The translations under genes were made by a program, and so were the position numbers. The notes under the pieces are model-generated. The model searched no databases. It had not been told where the DNA came from and saw only the letters and a program-made list of their open reading frames with translations. 64,000 nucleotides of DNA from Geodermatophilaceae bacterium URHA0031 (GTDB taxonomy: Bacteria; Actinomycetota; Actinomycetes; Mycobacteriales; Geodermatophilaceae). Below are positions 36,718 to 44,799 of the stretch, one piece after another. The DNA lies in the NCBI GenBank assembly GCA_000620205.1, contig JHVP01000005.1, positions 124,001-188,000 of the forward strand, in the 5' to 3' direction. Positions within the stretch are counted from its first letter, which is position 1. Each line of letters opens with the position of its first letter.

Positions 36718-38622
36718 TCAGCCGCGACGCTGGGCCAGCAGCCGGCGCTGCAGCAGCACGGTCGGGACGGTGGCGTCGACCCGGGACGTGAGGTCGACCC
36801 CGGTCGCCGCCCGGTAGGCGTGCGTGTAGCGCTGCATCTCCGGGCGCCAGTAGCGCGCCCAGTTGGCCGCCTGCTGGGGGTCGTTGACGTCGCTCCAGTC
36901 GCCGAACCGGATGGACAGCAGGATCTGCTCCCCGTACACCCCCAGGTCCCGGAAGTGGGTGACGCTGACGTCGGTCCAGCGCTGCATCGCCTTGAGCGAG
37001 TCCACCCGGTCCATCCACGGCTCCGGGTAGGGCACCATGACCCGCCCGCCGAGGAACTCCCGCATCTCGGGGCGGGACAGCAGCCACTCCATCACGAGCA
37101 TCTCGGCCCGCGCGGTGGAGGGCAAATCCCCGTACTGGTTGTGCGCGCCCTCGGCGAGGAGCAGGTGGGTCTCCCGCAGCGCGTTGAGCACCGGGAACCC
37201 GTCGGCGATGACGGTGGTGTCGTCGTCCTCCTTGAAGAAGACGTGCGCCAGGAACAGCAAGTTGTGGAAGGACGCGAGGAACTTGTGCCGTCGGTCGACC
37301 GTCTGCACCGGCGGGTGCAGGGCCTGGCCGGTGAGCCGCAAGCCGTACTCGTGCTCGTACTCCGCCGAGCGGCGGACCACGGTGAGCCGGGAGTACTCCT
37401 CTTGAGCCCACCCCCAGATGAGGTTGCCGAGCGGCCGGAGGGGGTCGATGTCCAGCCGGGCGAGCGGGTCGGGCCCGTGCCGCGGCGTGCGGTTCTGGAA
37501 GCGGGCCAGGATCGCGTACATGGCCTGCACGAGCATCGCCTCCTCGTGCCAGTACGACCAGATCAGCTCGATGGACAGCGGGTCGCTGATCCGGGATCGG
37601 AGGATGCCGTAGCAGGTGGCCGGCACCTCCATGGGTCCTTTGAGCGGGATGTCCCCGAGCCGTGCCTGGATGGTGTTGAGGTAGGGCAGCACCGGCCCGA
37701 ACTCCTGGCGCAGCTGCTCGAAGTAGTCCGCACGCATGTCGGCGATCTGCTGCTTGCTCGGCCGGAAGCCCAGCCGGGTGGTCTCCCGCAGCGCCAGCTG
37801 CTCCGGCGTCAGCCCCTCGATCTCCCGCCACCCGGGGCTCTCGTCGGTGGCTCCCATGCGGGCCCGGCCGGTCACCACCTCGTCGGTGATGACCCCCATC
37901 TCCTGCATGAGGAAGGCGTCCGTCGCCCGGCACAGCAGCTCGTAGGCCCCGGTCCCGCGGAACTGCAGGGCCTGCCGGGCGCCGCGAACCGGGGCGGTCT
38001 CCCCGCACATCACCGAGTCGATGAACTCTTTGTACCGAGCGAAGGAGATCGCCTCGGTCCGGTTGCGGATGATCATCCAGAGGACCTGGTCCGAGGTCGG
38101 GACGGTGGAGGTGCGCTGCAGGCTCACCGGGACGACGCCGTCCTGGTTCCTGCTGCCGGTCGCCGGGACGACCCGGAGCCGGAACACCGCCAGGTCAGCG
38201 GTGCCTCCCGGATCGTCGCCCTTGCCGCTGACCGCCTCGGCGCGGACGGCCCGGGTGAGGGTCGACCGGTCCGCGGCGGCCAGGAGGTCCGCCGGGGCGT
38301 CCACGTCGTCGGTGCCGTCCGGGTCCTCGGGCTGCGGGTGGTCCCCCGGCGGCTGCGTCGGCTTGCGGGTGCGGCGGCAGCTGACGTCGTAGGCGCCCGG
38401 GCGGAAACCGTCGGTGTCCATCGTGAACAGGGCCGGGTCGCCGGGGTCCTGCCGACCGGCCTGGGTCACCGAATCGGTCGGGAACGGGCCGGTGACCTCC
38501 CAGCGGAGGGCGTAGCGCTCCGCCAGGGCGCCGCCGAGGTCGGCGTCCTGGACGCGGAACCACACGGCGGTCCCGGCCGGCACGGTCTCGGTGAAGCTGG
38601 CGGAGATCTTGAGATTGCTCAT
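36718..38622 (-). CDS. Conserved hypothetical, 634 aa
   Basis: I do not recognise a named domain. The first about 90 residues look like a beta domain (ISASFTETVPAGTAVWFRVQ). A linker follows, with GTDDVDAPADLL near 105-115, and then a long mainly helical region with RPLGNLIWGWAQEEYSRL, FHNLLFLAHVFFKEDDDTTV and HFRDLGVYGEQILLSIRFGD. It is rich in Trp and acidic residues. Sequence composition suggests a well-conserved core, and I have an impression of relatives in other phyla in similar clusters, but cannot verify it. No signal peptide or TM helix. It sits between the metallopeptidase and PLP enzyme genes with short gaps (36 and 10 bases), so it belongs to the operon. Confidence 0.85.
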   Translation of the reverse strand: MSNLKISASFTETVPAGTAVWFRVQDADLGGALAERYALRWEVTGPFPTDSVTQAGRQDPGDPALFTMDTDGFRPGAYDVSCRRTRKPTQPPGDHPQPEDPDGTDDVDAPADLLAAADRSTLTRAVRAEAVSGKGDDPGGTADLAVFRLRVVPATGSRNQDGVVPVSLQRTSTVPTSDQVLWMIIRNRTEAISFARYKEFIDSVMCGETAPVRGARQALQFRGTGAYELLCRATDAFLMQEMGVITDEVVTGRARMGATDESPGWREIEGLTPEQLALRETTRLGFRPSKQQIADMRADYFEQLRQEFGPVLPYLNTIQARLGDIPLKGPMEVPATCYGILRSRISDPLSIELIWSYWHEEAMLVQAMYAILARFQNRTPRHGPDPLARLDIDPLRPLGNLIWGWAQEEYSRLTVVRRSAEYEHEYGLRLTGQALHPPVQTVDRRHKFLASFHNLLFLAHVFFKEDDDTTVIADGFPVLNALRETHLLLAEGAHNQYGDLPSTARAEMLVMEWLLSRPEMREFLGGRVMVPYPEPWMDRVDSLKAMQRWTDVSVTHFRDLGVYGEQILLSIRFGDWSDVNDPQQAANWARYWRPEMQRYTHAYRAATGVDLTSRVDATVPTVLLQRRLLAQRRG

Positions 38623-38658
38623 CGCGAGTCACTCCTGGAGACGAAGGGGACGTGCAGG

Positions 38659-39975
38659 TCACGCGGCGGAGAAGTGCTGGGGTCTCCCCTGCGCGGCCGC
38701 GGCGCAGAGCGCTGAGACGTCCAGGGAGCTGCGGACGGCCCACCGGGTCAGCAGGTCGCCGAGCAGCCGGCTCTCCGGTTCAGGGGCCAGCCGGCCCGCG
38801 GCCCGGGCCTGCCCGACGACCGCGAACGCCAGCGTGGGCGGGACGGACGGGAGCAGGCCCGGACGTCGCCGGCACTCGTCGAACCGCGCCAGCAGGGGGC
38901 CGGCCCGGCGGTCGGGCAGGAACAGCTCCTCGCGCAGCGACCGTCCGTGCAGGCTGGACGGCCGGTGGTCGAGCAGCAACCGGACGAACCCCGGCGCGGC
39001 CGCGACGAGCCCGGCGATCGACTGCCGGTGGCCGGGGGGCAGCCCCGCCAGGGGGTAGAGCGAACGCCACAGCCGCCACGTGGCGGCCCACTGCGGGTGG
39101 GGGTAGAGCTCCTCGCCGATCGCGCAGCTGAGGCGGACCCGGACGTAGGGAACGGGGTGCGGGTCGGCTCCGCTGGGGCGGAAGACGAACCAGCGGGGCA
39201 GGCTGACCACGCCCATGAGCCCCAGGGTCGAGGAGATGCCGAGACGGGCCACCGACCACAGGTCGGCGACGATCTCCGAGGCCCACTGGTCGAAGCAGGC
39301 CCACGTCCGGCGCGCCCGCGGTGGCAGGTACCGCTGCGCCCGACGGACGTCGTCCCGGATCCCTGGGACGAGGTCCAGCAGGGCGGCGGCCTGGTGCCCG
39401 ACCTCGTGCACGAGGGAGCTGGCGATGCCGTGCCCGATCATCCGCTCGCGCGGGACCCGGATGATCGCGACCGGGTTCGCGGAGTTCCCCGGGAGTCGGG
39501 TCCGCGCGCGGCGGATGGCGGCTCCCGGGCCGCGCGCCAGGTAGCAGACCACCGGTGGCACGTCCAGGACCGACCGCGGCAGGCTGAGCGCGTCGGCAGC
39601 CAGCACGTCCAGGCCGGACAGCCAGACACCGGTGGCGTGCTCGCTGCGCTGGGTGATGACCTCGGTGAACAGGTCGAACTGCGACAGCACGTCGTTGAAG
39701 CGCAGCCGGATGAGCGTGAACCGCCGCTGCTGTTCGGCCGGGGGCGCCTCGCGGCCCGGCCCGCGCAGCCAGCCGAGGTAGTCGAGGACCACGCCGTAGA
39801 GGGCTCGCCGCCCCTCGATGAGCAACCCGTCGATGGCCGCCTGCGCGGTCGGGAACAGGGCCGCGGCCGGCACCATCGTCTCGTGCACGGCGAACGGCCT
39901 GACCTGGTCCAACCGGGTCAGCAGCGCCCGCGCCTCCTCCTCGAGGAAGCGCATCGGGAGCGGATCGCGCGGCAT
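38659..39975 (-). CDS. Putative HExxH zinc metallopeptidase
   Basis: This 438-aa protein has the motif HEVGH at 190-194 (ASSLVHEVGHQAAAL), with a probable third ligand Glu in WASEIVADLWS about 40 residues later, as in gluzincins. The rest was not recognised. No signal peptide or membrane helix is visible, so it may act inside the cell or be delivered by another route. The ATG at 39975 comes two bases after the stop of the preceding gene (TGAccATG), indicating tight coupling to the tail-motif protein B. A processing role on the two tail-motif proteins encoded upstream is an attractive guess. Confidence 0.82.
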   Translation of the reverse strand: MPRDPLPMRFLEEEARALLTRLDQVRPFAVHETMVPAAALFPTAQAAIDGLLIEGRRALYGVVLDYLGWLRGPGREAPPAEQQRRFTLIRLRFNDVLSQFDLFTEVITQRSEHATGVWLSGLDVLAADALSLPRSVLDVPPVVCYLARGPGAAIRRARTRLPGNSANPVAIIRVPRERMIGHGIASSLVHEVGHQAAALLDLVPGIRDDVRRAQRYLPPRARRTWACFDQWASEIVADLWSVARLGISSTLGLMGVVSLPRWFVFRPSGADPHPVPYVRVRLSCAIGEELYPHPQWAATWRLWRSLYPLAGLPPGHRQSIAGLVAAAPGFVRLLLDHRPSSLHGRSLREELFLPDRRAGPLLARFDECRRRPGLLPSVPPTLAFAVVGQARAAGRLAPEPESRLLGDLLTRWAVRSSLDVSALCAAAAQGRPQHFSAA

Positions 39976-39977
39976 GG

Positions 39978-40820
39978 TCAGACCCCGTGCAGCACGATCG
40001 TGCCGCCGCGGCGCTCCCACCGGCCGGCTCGTGGGCGACCGGCGTTCGACGTCTCCAGCTCCAGGCCGTCCGTCTCGTCGGACCCGGCGCCGCCGGGCTC
40101 GTAGCCGCCGTCGTCGGGCTCGTAGCTGCCGTCGTCGGGCTCGTCGCTGCCGTCGGAACGGGTCGGGTAGGGCACGGGGTAGGCGAGTCCGGGCCGGGGC
40201 CGCGGGCGGCCGGGGCCGGACGGACGCCCCGGCCGGCGACGGCGGGACGACCGGCGCAGCCCCGGGGTCGCGGCCACGATCGCCGCCTGCGCCACCGCCC
40301 GCGGCGGCGCGTTGCGCGGGGCGGACGCCGCGGTGCGGGCGGCCCGCGCGCCCATCCGGACGACCTCCTGGGCGACGGCGAACTCGGCCTCCTCCTCGTT
40401 CATCGACTCGAGTTCGAGCTCGAACAGGTTGCTCGCCATCGAGCCGAGGGTCGAGCCGAGGGCCGTCCCCACCCCCGGCACGACGGACCCGAGGGCGCCG
40501 CCCACGATCGGCAGAGCGGACCTGGCCACGTTCTTCAGCCCACCGACGAGGGCCTTGCCCGCACCGGACCGGGCGAAGTCCCGGACGCCCTTGGCCGCCC
40601 GGCTGACCAGCTTGCCGAGGAACTCCTCGAGCTCTGCCTCGGAGGTGACCTCCAGCAGCTCGCTCGCGAGCTCCATCTCCTGCGTCGCGCCGAGACCCCC
40701 GCCGGTCTCCCCGGTCACCAGTTCGGCGAACAGCTCCTGCTCGCCCTGCTCGGTCTCCCACTCGCCGGCCGGGTTCTCGTACTCGTTGCCGTACCCGTAC
40801 TCGGTCTCGTAGCTCGTCAC
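39978..40820 (-). CDS. Tail-motif protein B (paralogue of 40873-41613)
   Basis: A 280-aa unrecognised protein. The N-terminus is very acidic and Tyr/Glu-rich (YETEYGYGNEYENPAGEWET). An EEFLGKLVSRAAKGV helix follows, then a Gly/Ala-rich hydrophobic core (ALPIVGGALGSVVPGVGTAL) that could insert in membranes. Next come LFELELESMNEEEAEFAVAQ, a Pro/Arg-rich linker with repeated SYEPDDGGYEP-like units, and the C-terminal GRWERRGGTIVLHGV. The same order is seen in the upstream neighbour, so the two arose by duplication. GTG 40820 is chosen with GAGAGG upstream. The end motif may be a sorting or anchoring signal (inference). Confidence 0.82.
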   Translation of the reverse strand: MTSYETEYGYGNEYENPAGEWETEQGEQELFAELVTGETGGGLGATQEMELASELLEVTSEAELEEFLGKLVSRAAKGVRDFARSGAGKALVGGLKNVARSALPIVGGALGSVVPGVGTALGSTLGSMASNLFELELESMNEEEAEFAVAQEVVRMGARAARTAASAPRNAPPRAVAQAAIVAATPGLRRSSRRRRPGRPSGPGRPRPRPGLAYPVPYPTRSDGSDEPDDGSYEPDDGGYEPGGAGSDETDGLELETSNAGRPRAGRWERRGGTIVLHGV

Positions 40821-40872
40821 GGTCCGTGTCCTCTCGTGTCTGCGGGACGTGCTGGTGGACGTCGTGCGCCGG

Positions 40873-41613
40873 TCAGAAGCCGTGCAGCACGACGGTGTTG
40901 CCGTGCCGGACCCAACGGCCCGACTGCGCCTGCGAGCCCTGCCGCGCCGGAGGGGCTGGGTCATCGGCCCCGGCACCGCGGACCGGCAGCCGGCTCACCA
41001 CCGGAGCCAGCCCGGGGGCGAGGTGCTGAGCAGCGGCCACCGCCGCGGCCTTGGCGGCGCGGGCCGGCGGTCCCTGCGCAGGAGTGGCGGCCGCCCGCCG
41101 CGCGGCGTCGGCGGTCCACCGGACGAGCGCCTGGGCGGTCTCGAACTCCCGGTCCTCCTGGCTGAGCCCCTCCAGCTCGAGGCCGAGCAGGTCACCGGAC
41201 GCCCCGTCGCCTCCGCGATCGCCGTTGCCGGACCGTGCCCACCCACCCACGGCCCGGCGGACGACGGGCAGCGCCTGGCCGATGGCCGACTTCGCGATGC
41301 CCGTGAGCGTCCGGCCGGTCGGCGTCCTGGCGAAGCTGCGAACGGCCCCCGCCGCGCGGTCGACCAGGCTGCCGAGGAACTGGTCGAGCTCCTCCTCGCT
41401 GCTGACGCCGAGCAGCTCGAGGGCGTACTCGGTCTCCGGGACCTCACCCTGCAGCGGGGCCCTCGACGACCACTCCCGCTCGTAGCCGCCTGCGGGGATG
41501 ATCTCGCCGAGCACCTCGAGGAACTCCTCGCGCTCGGCGCCGAGCGCCCCCTGCCCGTCCTCGCGCTCCCCCTCCGTGGCCGCCTCGAGCATCGTGCGGT
41601 CCAAGTCGTGCAT
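40873..41613 (-). CDS. Tail-motif protein A (paralogue of 39978-40820)
   Basis: A 246-aa unrecognised protein that matches protein B along its length: acidic N-terminus, ELLGVSSEEELDQFLGSLVD, a Gly-rich helix (GIAKSAIGQALPVVRRAVGG), GLELEGLSQEDREFETAQ, an Ala-rich stretch, and C-terminal GRWVRHGNTVVLHGF. The central hydrophobic core is shorter than in B. It is the first structural gene after the rpoN gene. GGAGGAGG lies just before ATG 41613, and a near-consensus -24/-12 promoter lies 42-57 bases upstream of that ATG. This makes it the most probable direct sigma54 target here. Confidence 0.84.
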   Translation of the reverse strand: MHDLDRTMLEAATEGEREDGQGALGAEREEFLEVLGEIIPAGGYEREWSSRAPLQGEVPETEYALELLGVSSEEELDQFLGSLVDRAAGAVRSFARTPTGRTLTGIAKSAIGQALPVVRRAVGGWARSGNGDRGGDGASGDLLGLELEGLSQEDREFETAQALVRWTADAARRAAATPAQGPPARAAKAAAVAAAQHLAPGLAPVVSRLPVRGAGADDPAPPARQGSQAQSGRWVRHGNTVVLHGF

Positions 41614-41654
41614 GACGTCCTCCTCCGCTCCGCGGGTCCGACGTCATCCCCTCC

Positions 41655-41670
41655 TGCAAGAAGCGTGCGC
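41655..41670 (-). promoter_or_regulatory. Candidate sigma54 -24/-12 promoter
   Basis: Read on the minus strand the sequence is GCGCACGCTTCTTGCA. Against TGGCACG-N4-TTGCA it matches 10 of 12 defined bases, including all of TTGCA. The only misses are TG to GC at the start, so the -24 GG reads CG. The -24 to -12 spacing is exact. A start site about 12 bases on would give a leader of about 30 nt carrying GGAGGAGG before ATG 41613. Confidence 0.6.
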
Positions 41671-41747
41671 ACCCGCGGCACGGGCGGGACGCGGGTCCGG
41701 GAGCGTGCCGGCGACCGGCTGTTCGCCGCGCCGGCCGGACCGGCACC

Positions 41748-41770
41748 CGGTTGCGAACCCCGGTTCGCCG
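41748..41770. promoter_or_regulatory. Possible activator (UAS) site at the rpoN 3' flank
   Basis: CCGGTTGCGAACC contains the inverted repeat GGTT-N3-AACC, and CCGGTTCGCC follows 12 bases on as a partial direct repeat. It lies about 80 bases upstream of the candidate -24 element, a normal distance for bEBP sites. Its GTTGCG core resembles the palindrome at 44603-44616. Confidence 0.35.
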
Positions 41771-41776
41771 TCGGGC

Positions 41777-43066
41777 TCAGCGCAGGTGCCGCGCCGGGAT
41801 GCCGAGCTGCTGCCGGTACTTGCGGACGGCGCTGCGGCTGACGGCGTGGCCGCGCTCGGCCAGTTCCCCCGCGAGGTCCGCGTCCGACATCGGCGCGCGC
41901 TCCCCGGCCACCAGGCCGCGCAGGCACTCGTGCACGCCGCGGGCCCGCCCGAAGAGGTCGCCCAGCGGGACGATCCGCCCGCCCGGCAGCTCGACCCACT
42001 TGCCCTGCACGGCCCGGCTCACGGTCGACTCGTGCAGCCCGAGGGCGGCGGCGACGTCCGCGCGGGTCATCGGCGCCGGGGCCGGCCTGCGGGACAGCAG
42101 GAAGGCGCGCTGCCGTTCCGCCACCTCGACGCCGACCCGCTGCAACGTCTGCGCCCGCTGGGCCAAGCGGTCGAGGAAGGCGGCGGCCTCGGCCAGGGAC
42201 CGGGTGAGCACCTGGCGCTCCGCGTCCGAGAGCCGGGTGAGCCGCCCCGGATCGCCAGCGAGGTCGACGAAGTCCGGGTGCAACCGGAGCTGCGGCTGCC
42301 GCGCCAGGGAGACCCGCACCTCTCCGTCCGCGACGGTCGCCACCAGGTCGGGGCGGAGGCGGGGTGGCCGGGCGGTTCCCCGGTCCAGGGGCACGCACGG
42401 CCGCAGCCGGGTGCGGAGGTAGTCCCAGGCGGCCGTCACCTCCTCCACCGGCACGCCGAGCGCCCGGGCGACGGAGGGCAGGCGCCCACGCGCGAGTGCA
42501 GGCAGGTGGTCCCGGACGACGGAGCGCAGGACCGCCGGGGTGTCGGGGAGCGCGTCGAGCTGCAGCAGGAGGCAGTCGACGAGGTCGACCGCGCAGAAGC
42601 CGGCTGGGGCCACCTGGCGGACAGCCGCCACCACGCGTCGGATGCGCGCCACGGGGACGCGCAGGTCGGCGGCGAGGCACTCGGGTGGCCGGTCGAGGTA
42701 GCCGCGGTCGTCGAGGTCGGCGACGACGTGGTCGAGCAGCAGCCGGTCGGCGCTCGGCAGCAGCGCGGCGGCCGCGGTGACGACGTCGGCGAGCTCTCCT
42801 GGCGACTCCGCTGCCGGGTCCCCGTCGAGGACGAGCCCACCGGGCCGAGGAACGGCCCGGACGGCGACGCACCCGCAGGCGCCCGAGGCCGCCACGGTGC
42901 CGCAGACGGGGCACTCGCCCGGGTCGTCCAGGGCCGGGTTGCCGGCCAGCACGTCCCGGACGTGCAGTTCCAGCTCGACGTCGGGTAGAGCGAGCAGGTG
43001 GGCCGCCTGCACGAGCGCGGGGGTCACCGTGAGGGCGTGGCTCAGCTCCTGCCGCAGGCCGGTCAC
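41777..43066 (-). CDS. rpoN: RNA polymerase sigma-54 factor (RpoN)
   Basis: A 429-aa protein with sigma54 domains in order. The N-terminal activator-interacting region (1-45) reads [20 protein letters not shown]. The core-binding domain (about 95-280) has LDDRGYL and [23 protein letters not shown] (333-371) has [18 protein letters not shown], and the RpoN box is at 410-418 ([15 protein letters not shown]; consensus ARRTVAKYRE). It is not of the sigma70 family. Between regions I and III is a Cys4 segment (C52, C55, C64, C66), unusual for the family. GTG 43066 overlaps the bEBP stop (GTGA). An rpoN gene is surprising in an actinobacterial context. Confidence 0.93.
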   Translation of the reverse strand: MTGLRQELSHALTVTPALVQAAHLLALPDVELELHVRDVLAGNPALDDPGECPVCGTVAASGACGCVAVRAVPRPGGLVLDGDPAAESPGELADVVTAAAALLPSADRLLLDHVVADLDDRGYLDRPPECLAADLRVPVARIRRVVAAVRQVAPAGFCAVDLVDCLLLQLDALPDTPAVLRSVVRDHLPALARGRLPSVARALGVPVEEVTAAWDYLRTRLRPCVPLDRGTARPPRLRPDLVATVADGEVRVSLARQPQLRLHPDFVDLAGDPGRLTRLSDAERQVLTRSLAEAAAFLDRLAQRAQTLQRVGVEVAERQRAFLLSRRPAPAPMTRADVAAALGLHESTVSRAVQGKWVELPGGRIVPLGDLFGRARGVHECLRGLVAGERAPMSDADLAGELAERGHAVSRSAVRKYRQQLGIPARHLR

Positions 43067-44496
43067 GGCGCGCCGTCCTTCCCGGGCAGCGAAGCGGCGC
43101 GCTGCTGCTGCTTCTGCAGGGCCCGGGGGGTGAGGCCGAGCAGCTCCGCCGCGCGCCGCTGGTTGCCCCCGGCCCGTCGGAGCGCGACCCGTCGGGCACT
43201 GGAGGTCACGGCCGTGTGGATGTCGTCGTAACGGACGCCGCAGTCCAGGGCCGACCCGATCACGGCGTCGAGGTCCGGCTCGCCCCAACCCGGGGCCGGC
43301 CGCGGTGACGGCCGCTCGGCGTCGTCCTCACCATCGAGCGGCGGCGCCGGGGCGGGGTGGACCAGTGGCCGCTCCTCCTCCGGCACGTCCCCGACGGTGA
43401 TCGGACCGCTGCCGACGTGGCGGGTCAGCACCCGGAGCGTGAGCTGGCGCAGGTCACGGACGTTCCCGGGGTAGCTCCGGCACCGCAGCAGGTCGGCCAC
43501 GTCCGCGTCGACGCCGAGGTCCGTGCCGTGCACCACCCGCGCGAAGTGGCGGAACAGCGGGAGGATGTCGTCCGGCCGGTCCCGCAGCGGCGGCAACGCC
43601 ACGGTGGACACCGCGATGCGGTAGTAGAGGTCCGCACGGAAGCGCCCCTCCCCGACCTCCCGCAGCAGGTCCCGGTTGGTGGCGCAGACGAGCCGGAACG
43701 AGGTGTGCAGCCAGTCGTTCCCGCCCACCCGCTTGAAGGTGCCCTCCTGGACGACGCGGAGCAGCTCGGCCTGCAGCGGCAGCGGCAGCTCACCCACCTC
43801 GTCGAGGAAGAGCGTGCCGCCGTGGGCGGCGGAGAACGCGCCCTCCCGTGCGGCGTGGGCGCCGGTGAACGCGCCCTTCTCGTGACCGAAGAACTCGCTG
43901 CCCGACAACCCCGGGACCACGGTGGTGCAGTCGACCACGACGAGCCGGCCCCGGACCACCCGCGGGTCGAGGTGGTGGACCAGCCGTGCGGCCAGCTCCT
44001 TGCCGGTGCCCGACTCACCGGTGATGAGCAGCGGCGAGCTGGCGAAGCGGGCGGCCTCGACCAGCGTGGTCAGCGCTCCCAGCCATCTGGCCGACGTACC
44101 GACCAGCTCGTTCCGGACGGTGTCACTGGTCAGCAGCTCGGCCAGCGCCGCCCACCTGTGCAGGCGGCCGCCGAGCTGGTCCCCCAGCTCCGGACCGGAC
44201 ACGAGGACGTCGTCGGCGCCCTGCGCGAGGAGCCGCCATCCGTCACCCCGACCCATGCCCGTCCGGTCGGTCAGCACGGCGAGCACCCGCCGACCCCGAT
44301 CGCCGGCGACCGAGGCGACGTGCGCGAGCGCAGCCGGCGTGACCTGGTCCAGGGCGAGCACCAGCGACGCGCCGTCCGCTGGTACCCCGTCCGGCAGCAC
44401 GACGATGCCGCAGGACTCGACGTGCTGCCGCAGAGTCCGCACGAACCCCGCTGACCGCGTCAGCGTGAGGTCGAGCGTGACTCTCGTGCGGCCCAT
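43063..44496 (-). CDS. Sigma54-dependent activator (bEBP) with pseudo-receiver domain
   Basis: This 477-aa enhancer-binding protein has an N-terminal about 115-residue receiver-like domain, with [10 protein letters not shown] and AQGADDVL like GADDYL but no clear phospho-acceptor Asp. An AAA+ domain spans 135-370: Walker A GESGTGKE (160-167), GAFTGA loop (208-213), Walker [10 protein letters not shown] (226-234), sensor I region CATNRDL (271-277), [10 protein letters not shown] (285-294) with the Arg finger, and YPGNVRDL (342-349). After an acidic Pro-rich linker, a Fis-type HTH lies at about 440-465 ([18 protein letters not shown]). The intact GAFTGA is the diagnostic contact with sigma54. 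GGGGGA precedes ATG 44496. Its 3' end overlaps rpoN. Confidence 0.93.
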   Translation of the reverse strand: MGRTRVTLDLTLTRSAGFVRTLRQHVESCGIVVLPDGVPADGASLVLALDQVTPAALAHVASVAGDRGRRVLAVLTDRTGMGRGDGWRLLAQGADDVLVSGPELGDQLGGRLHRWAALAELLTSDTVRNELVGTSARWLGALTTLVEAARFASSPLLITGESGTGKELAARLVHHLDPRVVRGRLVVVDCTTVVPGLSGSEFFGHEKGAFTGAHAAREGAFSAAHGGTLFLDEVGELPLPLQAELLRVVQEGTFKRVGGNDWLHTSFRLVCATNRDLLREVGEGRFRADLYYRIAVSTVALPPLRDRPDDILPLFRHFARVVHGTDLGVDADVADLLRCRSYPGNVRDLRQLTLRVLTRHVGSGPITVGDVPEEERPLVHPAPAPPLDGEDDAERPSPRPAPGWGEPDLDAVIGSALDCGVRYDDIHTAVTSSARRVALRRAGGNQRRAAELLGLTPRALQKQQQRAASLPGKDGAP

Positions 44497-44584
44497 GCCG
44501 TTCCCCCACGGTCATGTCCATCCGGTGTCGGCGAGGATCCTCAGCGCGGGAGAGGACGGTCAAGGGGGCGTGCGACACAAACCG

Positions 44585-44600
44585 TGGCGGGCATCGTGCG
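44585..44600 (+). promoter_or_regulatory. Weaker candidate sigma54 promoter, plus strand
   Basis: TGGCGGGCATCGTGCG has GG and GC exactly 10 bases apart and keeps TGGC and TGC. It matches 8 of 12 defined bases. It would give a leader of about 190 nt to the gene at 44800, with the palindrome at 44603 just downstream, so its use is uncertain. Confidence 0.35.
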
Positions 44601-44602
44601 CA

Positions 44603-44730
44603 CCGTTGCGCAACGGACCCCGCGGGCGTACACCTACGGCGAGGCACAGGCGACCGCAGGTGCAACGGTGCTCGCCTCCGACCCACCGCCGGCCGCGTCG
44701 CGCGTCCCAGACGACCGCGGCGGCCGTTGC
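44603..44730. repeat. CCGTTGC heptamer cluster with perfect palindrome
   Basis: CCGTTGCGCAACGG (44603-44616) is a perfect 14-bp palindrome. Further GCAACGG lies at 44662-44668 and CCGTTGC at 44724-44730. Four heptamer half-sites in 128 bases between the bEBP gene and the divergent operon suggest an operator or enhancer of the bEBP. Confidence 0.5.
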
Positions 44731-44799
44731 CGAGTCCCTGCCCCGATCCCGCGAGGACGGCGCACGAGCGACCGCCCTCGTCCTCCCCGAGGGAGCACC

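Larger units (their letters stand above)
44497..44799. other. Divergent regulatory spacer of the sigma54 locus
   Basis: About 300 bases separate the bEBP gene (minus) from the first plus-strand gene. It holds a candidate -24/-12 element, a 14-bp palindrome and two more copies of its half-site, listed separately. No gene is supported; the 5' extension of the plus-strand frame through this region is not credible. Confidence 0.6.

Noticed and set aside
44643-44657. GGCAC...GC as another sigma54 promoter
   Set aside because: GG and GC are 11 bases apart instead of 10 and no TTGC is present.
44584-44799. Extension of the 44800 gene upstream to 44584
   Set aside because: The extension is Arg/Pro-rich, covers the palindrome and the candidate promoter, and ATG 44800 has a good ribosome site.
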